25,593 bases of DNA from Aalborgiella sp031422495 (GCA_031422495.1 JANPLX010000061.1:1-25593), one strand, 5' to 3'; counted from the first letter of the stretch, positions 6,274-13,735 are shown. The notes: generated by a model from the sequence alone, not told the origin. A program made the numbers and translations.

Positions 6274-6554
6274 AGTTTGGACTTTTTGAGAGCTAATGCC
6301 TCGGCTTTCAGCAACTTTTTCTCTAAAGATTGCATCACACGGTCTGAAGAAAAATACACCTGTGAAGCACTAGCCGCGCCCCGCGACGCCAAACCCCGCG
6401 CCACAAATTCGTGCTGCATTTGCCGCTCTGCCACGCTGGCGCGAACAGCTTGCTCAACAAAATTTGACAACGATTCGCCCGCCTGCAAAACGCTCTCAGC
6501 AGCGCTACGCAATGCAGGAGCGACACGTAATGAAGGTAAAGTGGCGGTTTTCAT
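6270..6554 (-). CDS. antitoxin of the RelE/ParE pair (YlcI/YnfO-like)
   Basis: About 94 residues from the ATG at 6554 (MKTATLPSLRVAPALRSAAE). The N-terminus looks like a ribbon-helix-helix: TATLPSLRVAPALR as the strand, then AAESVLQAGESLSNFVEQAV. A middle segment, EFVARGLASR, follows, and a Lys-rich amphipathic tail ends LALKKSKL, which is probably the toxin-wrapping part. I associate this pattern with YlcI/YnfO-like antitoxins. Its stop overlaps the toxin start. The upstream gene ends only 7 bp before this start, so the three genes appear to be one operon. It probably autoregulates its operon, as such antitoxins do; no operator was assigned. Confidence 0.82.
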   Translation of the reverse strand: MKTATLPSLRVAPALRSAAESVLQAGESLSNFVEQAVRASVAERQMQHEFVARGLASRGAASASQVYFSSDRVMQSLEKKLLKAEALALKKSKL

Positions 6555-6561
6555 GGGCAAT

Positions 6562-6909
6562 TTAGTCGGTGGTTGGTGATGAATCCATTATGCATTGCAT
6601 TTGCGATGCATGCAAAAAGCTATCTAAATCTCTAACATCTTTAAAAAAATAGGGTTTAGAAATCATTTTTTTTCTATTATCTGCTACGCGGGCGTGTACC
6701 GAATAATCGGAATTTATCGACAACGCGTACCAACCACTTTTGTTGCTCAACAGATCATTTGTGCTAAATCGAATAAGGGGATTTGAAAATCCACTTTCGA
6801 TAAGTTTATTAGGTGGTAGGCCAATCCCGTCTAGTGATGCATTGGCACGAAGCCAAGCTTCAACCGAAGCACTGTAAGCTTGAACCATTTTTGAGTCATT
6901 CAGCAGCAT
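6562..6909 (-). CDS. unrecognised 115-aa protein in the toxin-antitoxin operon
   Basis: 115 residues beginning MLLNDSKMVQAYSASVEAWL. I recognise no family. Visible features are an N-terminal amphipathic helix (QAYSASVEAWLRANASL), a central segment predicted as beta (SGWYALSINSDYSVHARVAD), a Lys-rich KKMISKPYFFKDVRDLD and a C-terminal helix. There is no signal peptide, membrane segment or Cys cluster. A plausible ribosome binding site (AAAGGAATAG) precedes the ATG. It ends 7 bp before the antitoxin start on the same strand, so it is probably the first gene of the operon. It is AT-richer than its neighbours, which may indicate recent transfer. Possible roles are a third toxin-antitoxin component, an immunity protein or an unrelated passenger. 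Confidence 0.7.
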   Translation of the reverse strand: MLLNDSKMVQAYSASVEAWLRANASLDGIGLPPNKLIESGFSNPLIRFSTNDLLSNKSGWYALSINSDYSVHARVADNRKKMISKPYFFKDVRDLDSFLHASQMQCIMDSSPTTD

Positions 6910-7060
6910 AAACCTATTCCTTTGAAAATCTATTACTTAGTATTTCAAAAAAGGTTCTAGGCTGCAAACCCTAGGGGTGTTTTTTGCACGACGCAAAAGA
7001 TAAATTAGGTCATATCGAGTCTAAATCTTTGATAAATATAATAATTTTCACATGAAGCCA

Positions 7061-7225
7061 TCAAGAAGCAAAGACAAGCCGAATCAAAGCAAACGACAGC
7101 GCAGACAGGTAGCCGTAGGTAAATCGGTCGATTCGAACCAGAGCGTCACCGCGCCTTGCTCGCCAGCTGCCCATCAACGACATCATGCCGACAACCGCAA
7201 TGGGCGTCAGGATTAAATTGAGAAT
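7061..7225 (-). pseudogene. remnant of a membrane-protein gene (C-terminal fragment)
   Basis: The minus-strand frame stays open from 7225 to a TGA at 7061-7063 and reads ILNLILTPIAVVGMMSLMGS then WRARRGDALVRIDRFTYGYL and SALSFALIRLVFAS. The composition is protein-like, with a hydrophobic N-terminal segment, a basic loop and a second hydrophobic segment. A TAA lies directly upstream (7226-7228) and repeat R4 begins 8 bp beyond. No ribosome binding site or proper start is visible. It looks like the last third of a small membrane protein whose 5' part was lost at the repeat. An alternative is a short internal ORF starting at GMM. I do not recognise the family. Confidence 0.5.
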
Positions 7226-7233
7226 TTAATTTG

Positions 7234-7285
7234 GCTGTAGCCTTCGTTTTTATTGATATATTAGCTATTAAATTTATAGCTAAAT
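7234..7285 (+). repeat. dispersed repeat copy R4 (divergent)
   Basis: GCTGTAGCCTTCGTTTTTAT then TGATATATTAGCTAT and AAATTTATAGCTAAAT. It is a more decayed copy of the R1 family that keeps the TAGCC...CGT.TTTATTG block and the GCTAT/ATAGC arms. It directly abuts the gene remnant. Confidence 0.7.
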
Positions 7286-7324
7286 TATGGTTTACCGCTT
7301 GCGCAGGAATGACAGTTTAACCAA

Positions 7325-8143
7325 TCAACTCCAAATCACAGACCGCATTGAGATAGAACCCAGCGTCAAGTTGTCGTTGAATGTGCTGATGTCATCTTTG
7401 GCATCCACAGCGCCAGCCGTGTACAACAATGGCAAGTAGTGCTCATACGTTGGATGAGCTATCTCGGTTAGTTTGCCGAGTTTTTGAAAATTAGCCAATT
7501 CGTCATAGTTGCGGTCGGTGATCAAACCAGCGGTGATAGCGTCAAATTCGACGTTCCAATCGTAAGGTTTGACATTGCCCATCATGCGCAGGTTGTGCAC
7601 GATGTTGCCGCTGCCCACGATGAGCACGCCTTGGTGCCTCAAATCGCGCAGTTGTTGTCCCAATAAAAGGTGCTCTACAGGGGCGCGGCTGTAGTCCATG
7701 CTGAGCTGCATGACGGGAATATTAGCTGCCGGAAACATGGGTTTCAGCACCGACCAAGTGCCGTGGTCCAAGCCCCATTTGTCCATATCGACACCGACAA
7801 AGCCTTTGGGAATGGGCGACACCAGCTGTTTGCTCAGCTCTTCAGCCACGGCTGGCGCACCGGGCGCGGGGTATTGCTGCGCGAAAAGCTCTTGCGGGAA
7901 GCCGCCAAAATCGTGAATCGTTTTCGGGTTTTGCATGCCGGTGAGCCACCAACCATGCGTCAACCAGTGCGCGGAGATGCACAAAATCAAGCTGGGTGTG
8001 GGGTATTTTTTGCCGTCACCAAACTCTAAGCCCAGCGCTTGCCAGCTGCGACGGTAGGCATTGTCTTCAATTGCGTTCATCGGACTGCCATGACCGACAA
8101 ACATCACAGGCATTTTGGGGGAATTGTTGAGGTTTTTGACCAT
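7325..8143 (-). CDS. ygiD: 4,5-DOPA-extradiol-dioxygenase-like protein (YgiD/DODA family)
   Basis: 272 residues from the ATG at 8143 (MVKNLNNSPKMPVMFVGHGS). This is the LigB-like class III extradiol dioxygenase fold. His18 lies in FVGHGSPMNAI, His59 in ISAHWLTHG, DHGTWSVL is at 126-133, and GSGNIVHNLR (177-186) carries His183. HPTYEHYLPL (230-239) is also conserved. The metal ligands are likely His18, His59 and His235-type residues with His183 nearby. E. coli YgiD opens the ring of DOPA in vitro; the natural substrate in this organism is unknown. A longer frame from a TTG at 8179 was rejected because it has no ribosome binding site. It is divergent from phaZ, with 87 bp between the starts. 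Confidence 0.9.
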   Translation of the reverse strand: MVKNLNNSPKMPVMFVGHGSPMNAIEDNAYRRSWQALGLEFGDGKKYPTPSLILCISAHWLTHGWWLTGMQNPKTIHDFGGFPQELFAQQYPAPGAPAVAEELSKQLVSPIPKGFVGVDMDKWGLDHGTWSVLKPMFPAANIPVMQLSMDYSRAPVEHLLLGQQLRDLRHQGVLIVGSGNIVHNLRMMGNVKPYDWNVEFDAITAGLITDRNYDELANFQKLGKLTEIAHPTYEHYLPLLYTAGAVDAKDDISTFNDNLTLGSISMRSVIWS

Positions 8144-8196
8144 ATAAAGCAGTATTGGGGGATATCCCCTTCTTTTCAAGTGAATTATCAGTTATA

Positions 8197-8207
8197 TTGC
8201 ACTGCAA
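8197..8207. promoter_or_regulatory. PhaR-type palindrome upstream of phaZ
   Basis: TTGCACTGCAA is a perfect palindrome around a central base, 23 bp before the phaZ ATG and overlapping the end of a TATATT -10-like box (8193-8198). PhaR, the polyhydroxyalkanoate-responsive repressor, is known to bind TGC-N3-GCA type sites before phasin and PHB genes. The assignment here is by pattern and context. Confidence 0.6.
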
Positions 8208-8230
8208 CATATTTAGGAAGTACGCTTACC

Positions 8231-9616
8231 ATGCTATATCAAATCTACGAAACCCAACGCGCCTTGATGGAGCCGTTTGTTGACTTTGCGAAAGCGACTT
8301 CTAAAGTTCTGGGCAACCCCAAATCGCCCTTCGCCCAAAACCCGCTGATGCAGCGCGTCTCTGCTGGCTACGACTTGATGTACCGCTTGGGCAAAGACTA
8401 TGTGAAGCCCGAGTTTGGCATTCAAACCGTCAAAGTTGGCAATGTTGAAGTCAGTATCAACGAACGCACTGAAATCAACAAGCCGTTTTGCGATTTGATT
8501 CGCTTCAAACGCTTCACTGACGATGTGGAAACGCTCACGCACCTCAAAGGCCAGCCTGCGGTGTTGATAGTCGCACCCCTGTCGGGCCATTACTCAACGC
8601 TGTTGCGCGACACCGTCAAAACCATGTTGCAAGACCATAAGGTGTACATCACCGACTGGAAAAACGCACGCACCGTGCCTTTGTCAGAAGGTGAATTTCA
8701 CTTGGACGACTACGTGAACTACGTGCAAGAGTTCATTCGCCACGTGCAATCCAAATACGGCAATTGCCATGTAATGAGTGTGTGCCAGCCAACCGTGCCT
8801 GTGTTAGCTGCAGTGTCTTTGATGGCGACACGTGATGAAACCACACCGCTGTCGTTGACCATGATGGGGGGCCCGATTGATGCGCGTTTATCACCCACGG
8901 CCGTCAACAATTTGGCGATGAACAAGCCATTCAGCTGGTTTGAAAATAACGTGATCTACAAAGTACCCGCCAACTTCCCTGGCGCAGGACGTCGCGTGTA
9001 CCCTGGCTTTTTGCAGCACAGCGGCTTTGTCGCGATGAACCCGCAAAACCACCGCAACAGCCATTTTGACTATTTCAATGACTTGATCAAGGGTGATGAT
9101 TCCAGCGTGGAGTCACACCGTAAGTTTTACGACGAGTACAACGCTGTGCTCGACATGGATGCCGATTACTACTTAGAAACCATCGCCACCGTGTTTCAAG
9201 ACTTCAAATTGGTCAATGGCACGTGGGATGTGAAAAACGTAGCCGGCAAGCCAGAACGCGTCAAGCCAGCTGACATCAAAACATCAGCTTTGTTAACCGT
9301 TGAAGGCGAGTTGGACGATATTTCAGGCTCTGGCCAAACTAAGGCAGCGCATGATTTGTGCAGCGGTATTGCCAAAGCTTCACGTCAACATTTCGAAGCC
9401 AAAGGCGCAGGTCACTACGGTATTTTCAGCGGCCGCCGCTGGCGCGAGCAGGTGTACCCAGAGGTGAAAGCGTTTATTTTAGAGCACCATGTCACACCAA
9501 AGGCTATTGTTAAAGCAAAAGCGATTGCTAAACCGGCTGCCAAATCTGCTGTTGTATCTGCTGTTATACCTGCAGCTAAGCCAAAAGCAAATGCAAAGGC
9601 TAAACTCAAGGCATGA
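8231..9616 (+). CDS. phaZ: intracellular polyhydroxybutyrate depolymerase
   Basis: 461 residues from the ATG at 8231 (MLYQIYETQRALMEPFVDFA), preceded by AGGAAG; an upstream in-frame extension overlaps ygiD and was rejected. It is an alpha/beta hydrolase of the PhaZ1 class, which uses Cys instead of Ser as nucleophile: SVCQPTVPVL with Cys185. The acid is in EGELDDISG (about Asp362) and the base is His395 in GAGHYGIFSG. GAGRRVYPGFLQHSGFVAMN (251-270) is also typical. It hydrolyses stored PHB granules to hydroxybutyrate oligomers in the cytoplasm. The last 38 residues form a Lys/Ala/Pro-rich basic tail (KAIVKAKAIAKPAAKSA...) beyond the usual end of the family, resembling phasin or histone H1-like tails. 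The stop overlaps the ferredoxin start (ATGA). Confidence 0.95.
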   Translation: MLYQIYETQRALMEPFVDFAKATSKVLGNPKSPFAQNPLMQRVSAGYDLMYRLGKDYVKPEFGIQTVKVGNVEVSINERTEINKPFCDLIRFKRFTDDVETLTHLKGQPAVLIVAPLSGHYSTLLRDTVKTMLQDHKVYITDWKNARTVPLSEGEFHLDDYVNYVQEFIRHVQSKYGNCHVMSVCQPTVPVLAAVSLMATRDETTPLSLTMMGGPIDARLSPTAVNNLAMNKPFSWFENNVIYKVPANFPGAGRRVYPGFLQHSGFVAMNPQNHRNSHFDYFNDLIKGDDSSVESHRKFYDEYNAVLDMDADYYLETIATVFQDFKLVNGTWDVKNVAGKPERVKPADIKTSALLTVEGELDDISGSGQTKAAHDLCSGIAKASRQHFEAKGAGHYGIFSGRRWREQVYPEVKAFILEHHVTPKAIVKAKAIAKPAAKSAVVSAVIPAAKPKANAKAKLKA

Positions 9617-10206
9617 GCCTAGCTGAGAAGATATTCGCCGCCCTGCCCCAAACCCAATGCACACGATGCGAGTATCCTGACTGCCAAGCCTACGCCGACG
9701 CTATAGCTAGCGATGGTGCGGCTATCAACCAATGCTCTCCTGGCGGTGCAGAGGGCATTGATCGACTAAGCAAAATTACAGGTCAAACGGCTGCACGTTT
9801 AAACCCCGAAAACGGCATTGAAGGCCCACGCAGCGTCGCGTTTATCGACGAAAACTGGTGTATCGGCTGCACGCTGTGTATAGACGTTTGTCCCACAGAC
9901 GCCATCATAGGCAGCAACAAGCTGATGCACACCGTCATCGAGCAGCATTGCACCGGTTGCGAGCTGTGTTTGCCAGTTTGCCCAGTGGATTGCATTGAGC
10001 TAGAAACGGTAACAGGTGATCGCACAGGATGGGCTGCGTGGTCGCAAACAGAGGCAGATCACGCTTTAAAACGCTATACTATTCATAGCGCTAGAGGCAA
10101 TAAAAACGCCGGCTCATCGCCAATTTTACCTATAGATTTAACTCTGACATCTAAAAAATCAGTGATTGAAGCTGCATTGGCTAAAGCAAGAGCTAAACGA
10201 AATTAA
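9613..10206 (+). CDS. RnfB-like ferredoxin (three 4Fe-4S sites)
   Basis: 197 residues. It has an N-terminal RnfB-type 4Fe-4S motif, Cys16, Cys19, Cys24 and Cys41 (QCTRCEYPDC...QCSPGG), followed by two ferredoxin motifs: Cys83/86/89/93 (CIGCTLCIDVCP) and Cys113/116/119/123 (CTGCELCLPVCP). It lacks the N-terminal membrane anchor of true RnfB/RsxB and no other rnf gene is nearby, so it is probably a soluble electron carrier of the kind common in Burkholderiales. The tail after GWAAWSQTEADHAL is normally a charged helix. Here residues 154-168 (including HSARGNKNAGS) come from dispersed repeat R6, and the natural ending EAALAKARAKRN follows. It overlaps phaZ by 4 bases, so both are probably co-translated. 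Its redox partner is unknown. Confidence 0.9.
   Translation: MSLAEKIFAALPQTQCTRCEYPDCQAYADAIASDGAAINQCSPGGAEGIDRLSKITGQTAARLNPENGIEGPRSVAFIDENWCIGCTLCIDVCPTDAIIGSNKLMHTVIEQHCTGCELCLPVCPVDCIELETVTGDRTGWAAWSQTEADHALKRYTIHSARGNKNAGSSPILPIDLTLTSKKSVIEAALAKARAKRN
10072..10116 (-). repeat. dispersed repeat copy R6 (inside the ferredoxin gene)
   Basis: On the minus strand it reads GAGCCGGCGTTTTTATTGCC then TCTAGCGCTATGAATAGTATAGCG, matching R1 in the GCCGGCGT.TTTATTGCCT block and the GCTAT/ATAGC arms. It is read through in frame as residues 154-168 of the ferredoxin. Confidence 0.8.
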
Positions 10207-10225
10207 AAAACTGTTTTGAAACCTA

Positions 10226-10241
10226 TGTGCGCAATCGCACA
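10226..10241. promoter_or_regulatory. palindrome TGTGCG-N4-CGCACA before the ABC exporter operon
   Basis: TGTGCGCAATCGCACA is a perfect 6-bp-arm palindrome 33 bp before the adaptor ATG at 10275. A very similar element (GTGCGCTAACGCACAGA) precedes adhP at 13647. The shared right flank CACAGA suggests a common binding site. Confidence 0.55.
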
Positions 10242-10274
10242 GAGAGATATCTGAAATATACGGATTATCTACAG

Positions 10275-11651
10275 ATGCCTCAGTCTCAAGATAATCAGCC
10301 TGCCATAACTCCCAGCCCAAACAACCAGTTAATACCAGCCGTAAAGAGCAAGAAAGAGACTGGTCAGAACAGCGCAGATAAAAAAACAATATCACCACGC
10401 ACTTGGTTCAAGATCGGCGTGACGGCGCTACTAGTGACCTTGCTGGCACTGTATTTGTTACGTAATGTGTTGCTCGGCACACCGACCAAGGTGTACGCCG
10501 CCATCAGTGGCGAACTTGTACAAAGCGTTGTAGCCAGTGGCCGGGTGATCTCCCCGCAGCGGGTGACGGTAGCTCTGCAGGGCTCAGGACGGGTACTGCG
10601 TGTTGCCGTCGCTGAAGGCCAAGCGGTCGAACTCGGACAGCTGCTGATTGAGTTGGATAACAGCGACAGCCGTGCCAGTCTGGCGCAGGCCAGTGCAGCT
10701 GTGGCCCAAGCGCAGGCAAAGTTGCGACAACTTGGAGAACTCAGCCAACCACTGGCCATGCAAACGCTGGCTCAAGCACAGGCTGGTGCAGTACAAGCAC
10801 GAAAAACACTTAGTCGTAATCGTGATTTGGTTGCCCAAGGCTTTATTAGCCAAGCCGCAGTAGACGACGCACAACGCGCTGTGGATGTAGCTACCAGCCA
10901 AGTGGCAAGTGCTCAAGTACAGGTGAAAACCAATGCCGCTGGTGGCAGCGATGTATTACTAGCCGAAGCCGCGTTACGACAAGCGCAGGCGGGGCAACAG
11001 TTGGCGCGCGTAAAGCTGGATCAAGGTCAGGTGCTTGCGCCTAGCAGTGGCGTTCTGATTTCACGTAGCGTAGAAGTCGGGGATATAGTGCAGCCAGGAA
11101 AAGCGTTAATGGTATTGGCCGCAAGCGGTCAAACGCAAATTCTTATTCAGATTGATGAAAAAAATCTATCGAAAATAACGCTTGATCAAAAAGCCTATGT
11201 GTCAGCCGATGCGTTTGCTAGCCAGCGATTTGAAGCGCTGGTTGCCTACATCAACCCCGGCGTGGATGCAACACGCGGATCAGTGGAGGTCAAACTCAAT
11301 ATCCCCAAGCCACCCGCTTACCTGCGCCAAGACATGACCGTTTCAGTTGATATTGAAACGGCACGACGTACGGGAGTTGTGGTGATTCCCACGAACACAC
11401 TTGAAGACGTGGCGACTGACAAGCCTTGGGTGCTGGTGGTACGCGGCAAACATGCCGTCAAGCAATTTGTCAAACTTGGTTTACGCGGTGATACACGGGT
11501 GGAAGTACTCGCCGGTGTCAAGTCGGGTGAAGGCGTAGTGCCGGTGTCCAAAACCGGCGTAAAAGCGGGCCAGCGTGTTCGCGCTACCATGACGGCCGAG
11601 CCGCCGCTAAAGGTGCAGACCACTGCCACTGCTGGTCCGCCGCTGCGTTGA
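10275..11651 (+). CDS. periplasmic adaptor (HlyD/MacA-like) of an ABC exporter
   Basis: 458 residues from the ATG at 10275 (MPQSQDNQPAITPSPNNQLI). A frame extension to a GTG at 10227 runs through a palindrome and was judged untranslated. A single N-terminal membrane helix lies at about 44-63 (WFKIGVTALLVTLLALYLL). Then come the barrel/lipoyl half-motif (ISPQRVTVALQGSGRVLRVA), a long Ala/Gln-rich coiled-coil hairpin (about 115-220), the second lipoyl half (VLAPSSGVLISRSVEVGDIV) and a beta barrel ending in an MP domain (VVIPTNTLEDV). This is the membrane fusion protein of a tripartite or MacAB/DevBCA-type exporter. The permease starts 4 bp after its stop and the ATPase follows. Substrate unknown; no outer-membrane partner is in the window. 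Confidence 0.9.
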   Translation: MPQSQDNQPAITPSPNNQLIPAVKSKKETGQNSADKKTISPRTWFKIGVTALLVTLLALYLLRNVLLGTPTKVYAAISGELVQSVVASGRVISPQRVTVALQGSGRVLRVAVAEGQAVELGQLLIELDNSDSRASLAQASAAVAQAQAKLRQLGELSQPLAMQTLAQAQAGAVQARKTLSRNRDLVAQGFISQAAVDDAQRAVDVATSQVASAQVQVKTNAAGGSDVLLAEAALRQAQAGQQLARVKLDQGQVLAPSSGVLISRSVEVGDIVQPGKALMVLAASGQTQILIQIDEKNLSKITLDQKAYVSADAFASQRFEALVAYINPGVDATRGSVEVKLNIPKPPAYLRQDMTVSVDIETARRTGVVVIPTNTLEDVATDKPWVLVVRGKHAVKQFVKLGLRGDTRVEVLAGVKSGEGVVPVSKTGVKAGQRVRATMTAEPPLKVQTTATAGPPLR

Positions 11652-11655
11652 AGTC

Positions 11656-12882
11656 ATGAATCCGCTATTACCATTTGAATGGGTTCTGGCAACGCGGTTT
11701 TTGCGTGAAGGATTGCTACAAACTCTTTTCATTATTTCAGGCGTGGCGCTTGGTGTGTCGGTAATCGTGTTCATGTCGGCTTTACTCACAGGCTTGCAAG
11801 CTAGTATTTTCAACACACTATTGGACTACCAAGCACAAATTGTCATCTCACCGCCAGATGAAGCGCCGCGCAGCTTGAGGAAGGAGCCTGGCACTGAATT
11901 TGCCACGACTGTTCAGCCACGCGCACAGCGCGAACGATCATTAGACCAGTGGCAAAAGGTGCGCGACACAACGCTGTCTACACCTGGGGTGTTGGTGGTG
12001 ACACCCGTGATAGAGGGGGCTGCATTTATCGTCCGTGGTGACGCTAATATTGGCGTGGGCGTGCGCGGCATCGAACCCGAAAGTTATTTGCGTCTGATCG
12101 CTCTCAAAGAAAAAATCATTGCAGGCAATGCTGATTTGAGCAGCACTGAGGTTGTCATTGGCAGTGACCTTGCCAAAGATTTAGGCCTCACAATCGGCGA
12201 CAAATTGACCCTGAAAGCCGCCGTGGGTACACCTACCGTGTTGTTTGTATCGGGCATTTTTGATCTCGGTAATCGAGGTCAAAACTCCGGCGCCGTCTAT
12301 GTGGCGCTGCGTACCGCACAAAGCCTACTGGGTTTACCTGGTGGGGTCACCCGCTTATGGGTTAAGGTAACAGAGCCGTTTGAGGCTGAGACAACTGCGC
12401 AGCAGATTGCCGCTCAACCAGGGATAAAAGTTGAAAGCTGGATTGAAACCAATGCCGAATTCTTTAAAGCGCTGTCAGGTCAAACCATGTCTTTCTTTGT
12501 GATTCGCTTGTTTGTCGGCTTGACGGCTGCTCTAGGCATTGCCAGCGTATTGGTGGTCTCTGTAGTGCAAAAATCTAAAGAAATTGGAATTTTGCGAGCC
12601 ACAGGAACCACACGCGGGCAGATATTGGGGGTGTTTTTACTACAAGGCGCGATTCTGGGCTTGTTAGGCTCACTGTTTGGCTCGGTGATGGGATGGCTTT
12701 TTTTAATTGCTTGGCGCGGCTTTGCCGTCAACGATGAAGGTGTTCCGTTCTTTGTACTGGAAGCTGGGCCCAGCCTCTACATGTATGTGGCTGCAGGCGC
12801 AACGCTGGTCGGGACACTGTCAGCTCTGTTCCCAGCCCAGCGAGCCGCACGGCTAGACCCAGCGGTGGCTATTCGTGGATAA
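11656..12882 (+). CDS. ABC transporter permease (MacB/FtsX/DevC type)
   Basis: 408 residues. One N-terminal membrane helix (about 20-44: LLQTLFIISGVALGVSVIVF) is followed by a large periplasmic domain (about 50-270). Three C-terminal helices follow, starting with FVGLTAALGIASVLVVSVVQ, then LGVFLLQGAILGLLGSLFGS and a final helix ending LSALFPAQRAARLDPAVAIR. That last phrase is the signature end of FtsX-like permeases. KSKEIGILRATGTTRGQ is the family's cytoplasmic coupling segment. The fold fits mechanotransmission exporters such as MacB, LolCE and DevC; the separate ATPase gene makes it DevC/LolC-like. It overlaps the ATPase start by 8 bases. Substrate unknown. Confidence 0.92.
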   Translation: MNPLLPFEWVLATRFLREGLLQTLFIISGVALGVSVIVFMSALLTGLQASIFNTLLDYQAQIVISPPDEAPRSLRKEPGTEFATTVQPRAQRERSLDQWQKVRDTTLSTPGVLVVTPVIEGAAFIVRGDANIGVGVRGIEPESYLRLIALKEKIIAGNADLSSTEVVIGSDLAKDLGLTIGDKLTLKAAVGTPTVLFVSGIFDLGNRGQNSGAVYVALRTAQSLLGLPGGVTRLWVKVTEPFEAETTAQQIAAQPGIKVESWIETNAEFFKALSGQTMSFFVIRLFVGLTAALGIASVLVVSVVQKSKEIGILRATGTTRGQILGVFLLQGAILGLLGSLFGSVMGWLFLIAWRGFAVNDEGVPFFVLEAGPSLYMYVAAGATLVGTLSALFPAQRAARLDPAVAIRG

Positions 12883-13630
12883 CTTACAAAATGGGGGTCA
12901 AACCCTGACCAATGGCTCTCCTACTTTGCGACTTGAGGGAATTCGCAAGTCGTACGGAGAAGGGACCGCACATGTTACCGAAGTACTGCACGGAATTGAC
13001 CTGACCTTGGCGCGCAGTGAGTTCGCTGCACTGATCGGACCATCCGGTTCGGGCAAAAGCACCCTACTCAACATCATTGGCTTACTTGACAAACCAAGTT
13101 CAGGCAAGTTGTTTTTGACTGGGCAAGAAGCTGAAAACCTACCCGACAAAGCACTCACCCGGCTGCGTGGCGATGCGATTGGTTTTGTATTTCAGTTCCA
13201 CAACTTGCTGCCAGCATTTACGGCTGTCGAAAATGTCATGCTTCCACTACTAGCCATGCGCGGTAAGCCAGACTTAGAGATGCGCAAGCGTGCCGAAGAT
13301 CTGATCGACAAAGTGGGGCTTACTAAATGGGGCCATCATCTTGCTAACGATTTATCTGGCGGACAGCAGCAGCGCGTAGCTATTGCGCGGGCGCTGGTGA
13401 TGCAGCCAGCACTGGTGCTGGCGGACGAGCCTACAGGTAACCTGGATACGCAGTCAGCCGACACGATTTTCGACTTGATGCGCAACGTCAGTCAGGTCAG
13501 TGGTACTACTTTTTTAATCGTTACCCACGACGCACGCCTAGCAAAACGCTGTGACCGGATTATTGAACTGGTAGATGGCAAGGTTAAATCAGACGAATTC
13601 AATGAAGCCACGCACAATGGCAAAAACTGA
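12875..13630 (+). CDS. ABC transporter ATPase (LolD/MacB-N/DevA type)
   Basis: 251 residues from a GTG that overlaps the permease stop (GTGGATAA); no other start is available before the nucleotide-binding domain. It has Walker A GPSGSGKST (55-63), the Q-loop in FVFQFHNLLPAFTAVENVML, the signature LSGGQ (160-164), Walker B VLADEPTGNLD (181-191) and H-loop His218 (IVTHDA). The ADEPTGNLD motif is typical of the LolD/MacB/FtsE class. It powers the FtsX-like permease encoded just upstream. A short N-terminal extension (about 16 residues) before LRLEGIRKSYG is poorly conserved in character. It is the last gene of the three-gene exporter operon; adhP follows after 105 bp. Confidence 0.93.
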   Translation: MDNLQNGGQTLTNGSPTLRLEGIRKSYGEGTAHVTEVLHGIDLTLARSEFAALIGPSGSGKSTLLNIIGLLDKPSSGKLFLTGQEAENLPDKALTRLRGDAIGFVFQFHNLLPAFTAVENVMLPLLAMRGKPDLEMRKRAEDLIDKVGLTKWGHHLANDLSGGQQQRVAIARALVMQPALVLADEPTGNLDTQSADTIFDLMRNVSQVSGTTFLIVTHDARLAKRCDRIIELVDGKVKSDEFNEATHNGKN

Positions 13631-13646
13631 GCTGCGCAGTAATTGC

Positions 13647-13660
13647 GTGCGCTAACGCAC
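13647..13660. promoter_or_regulatory. palindrome GTGCG-N4-CGCAC before adhP
   Basis: GTGCGCTAACGCAC, 75 bp before the adhP ATG, mirrors the element before the ABC adaptor gene at 10226. A TTGCGT / 16-base / TATTAC promoter-like pair (13643-13648, 13665-13670) would place this palindrome in the spacer, as for a repressor site. The promoter call is tentative. Confidence 0.5.
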
Positions 13661-13735
13661 AGACTATTACAAAAGCCTTCATCAGTATGTGTGGCTTAGA
13701 AGATATATATATTTGTGTTTTGAAAGGGAATCGTT

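Larger units (their letters stand above)
6910..7324. other. 415-bp gap with gene remnant and repeat R4
   Basis: There is no intact gene here. The stretch holds an AT-rich leader (6910-7060), a degraded coding remnant (7061-7225), dispersed repeat R4 (7234-7285) and a short GC-rich segment CGCTTGCGCAGGAATGACAG (about 7296-7315). That last segment resembles part of common bacterial interspersed hairpin repeats but has no visible second arm. Confidence 0.6.

Noticed and set aside
7296..7315. Half of a common interspersed hairpin repeat (CGCTTGCGCAGGAATGACAG)
   Set aside because: No matching second arm is present, so it is only a resemblance.
8039..8230. 64-codon upstream extension of phaZ
   Set aside because: It overlaps the start of the divergent ygiD gene and the PhaR-type palindrome; the ATG at 8231 has a ribosome binding site and begins the usual MLYQ(I/L)YE N-terminus.
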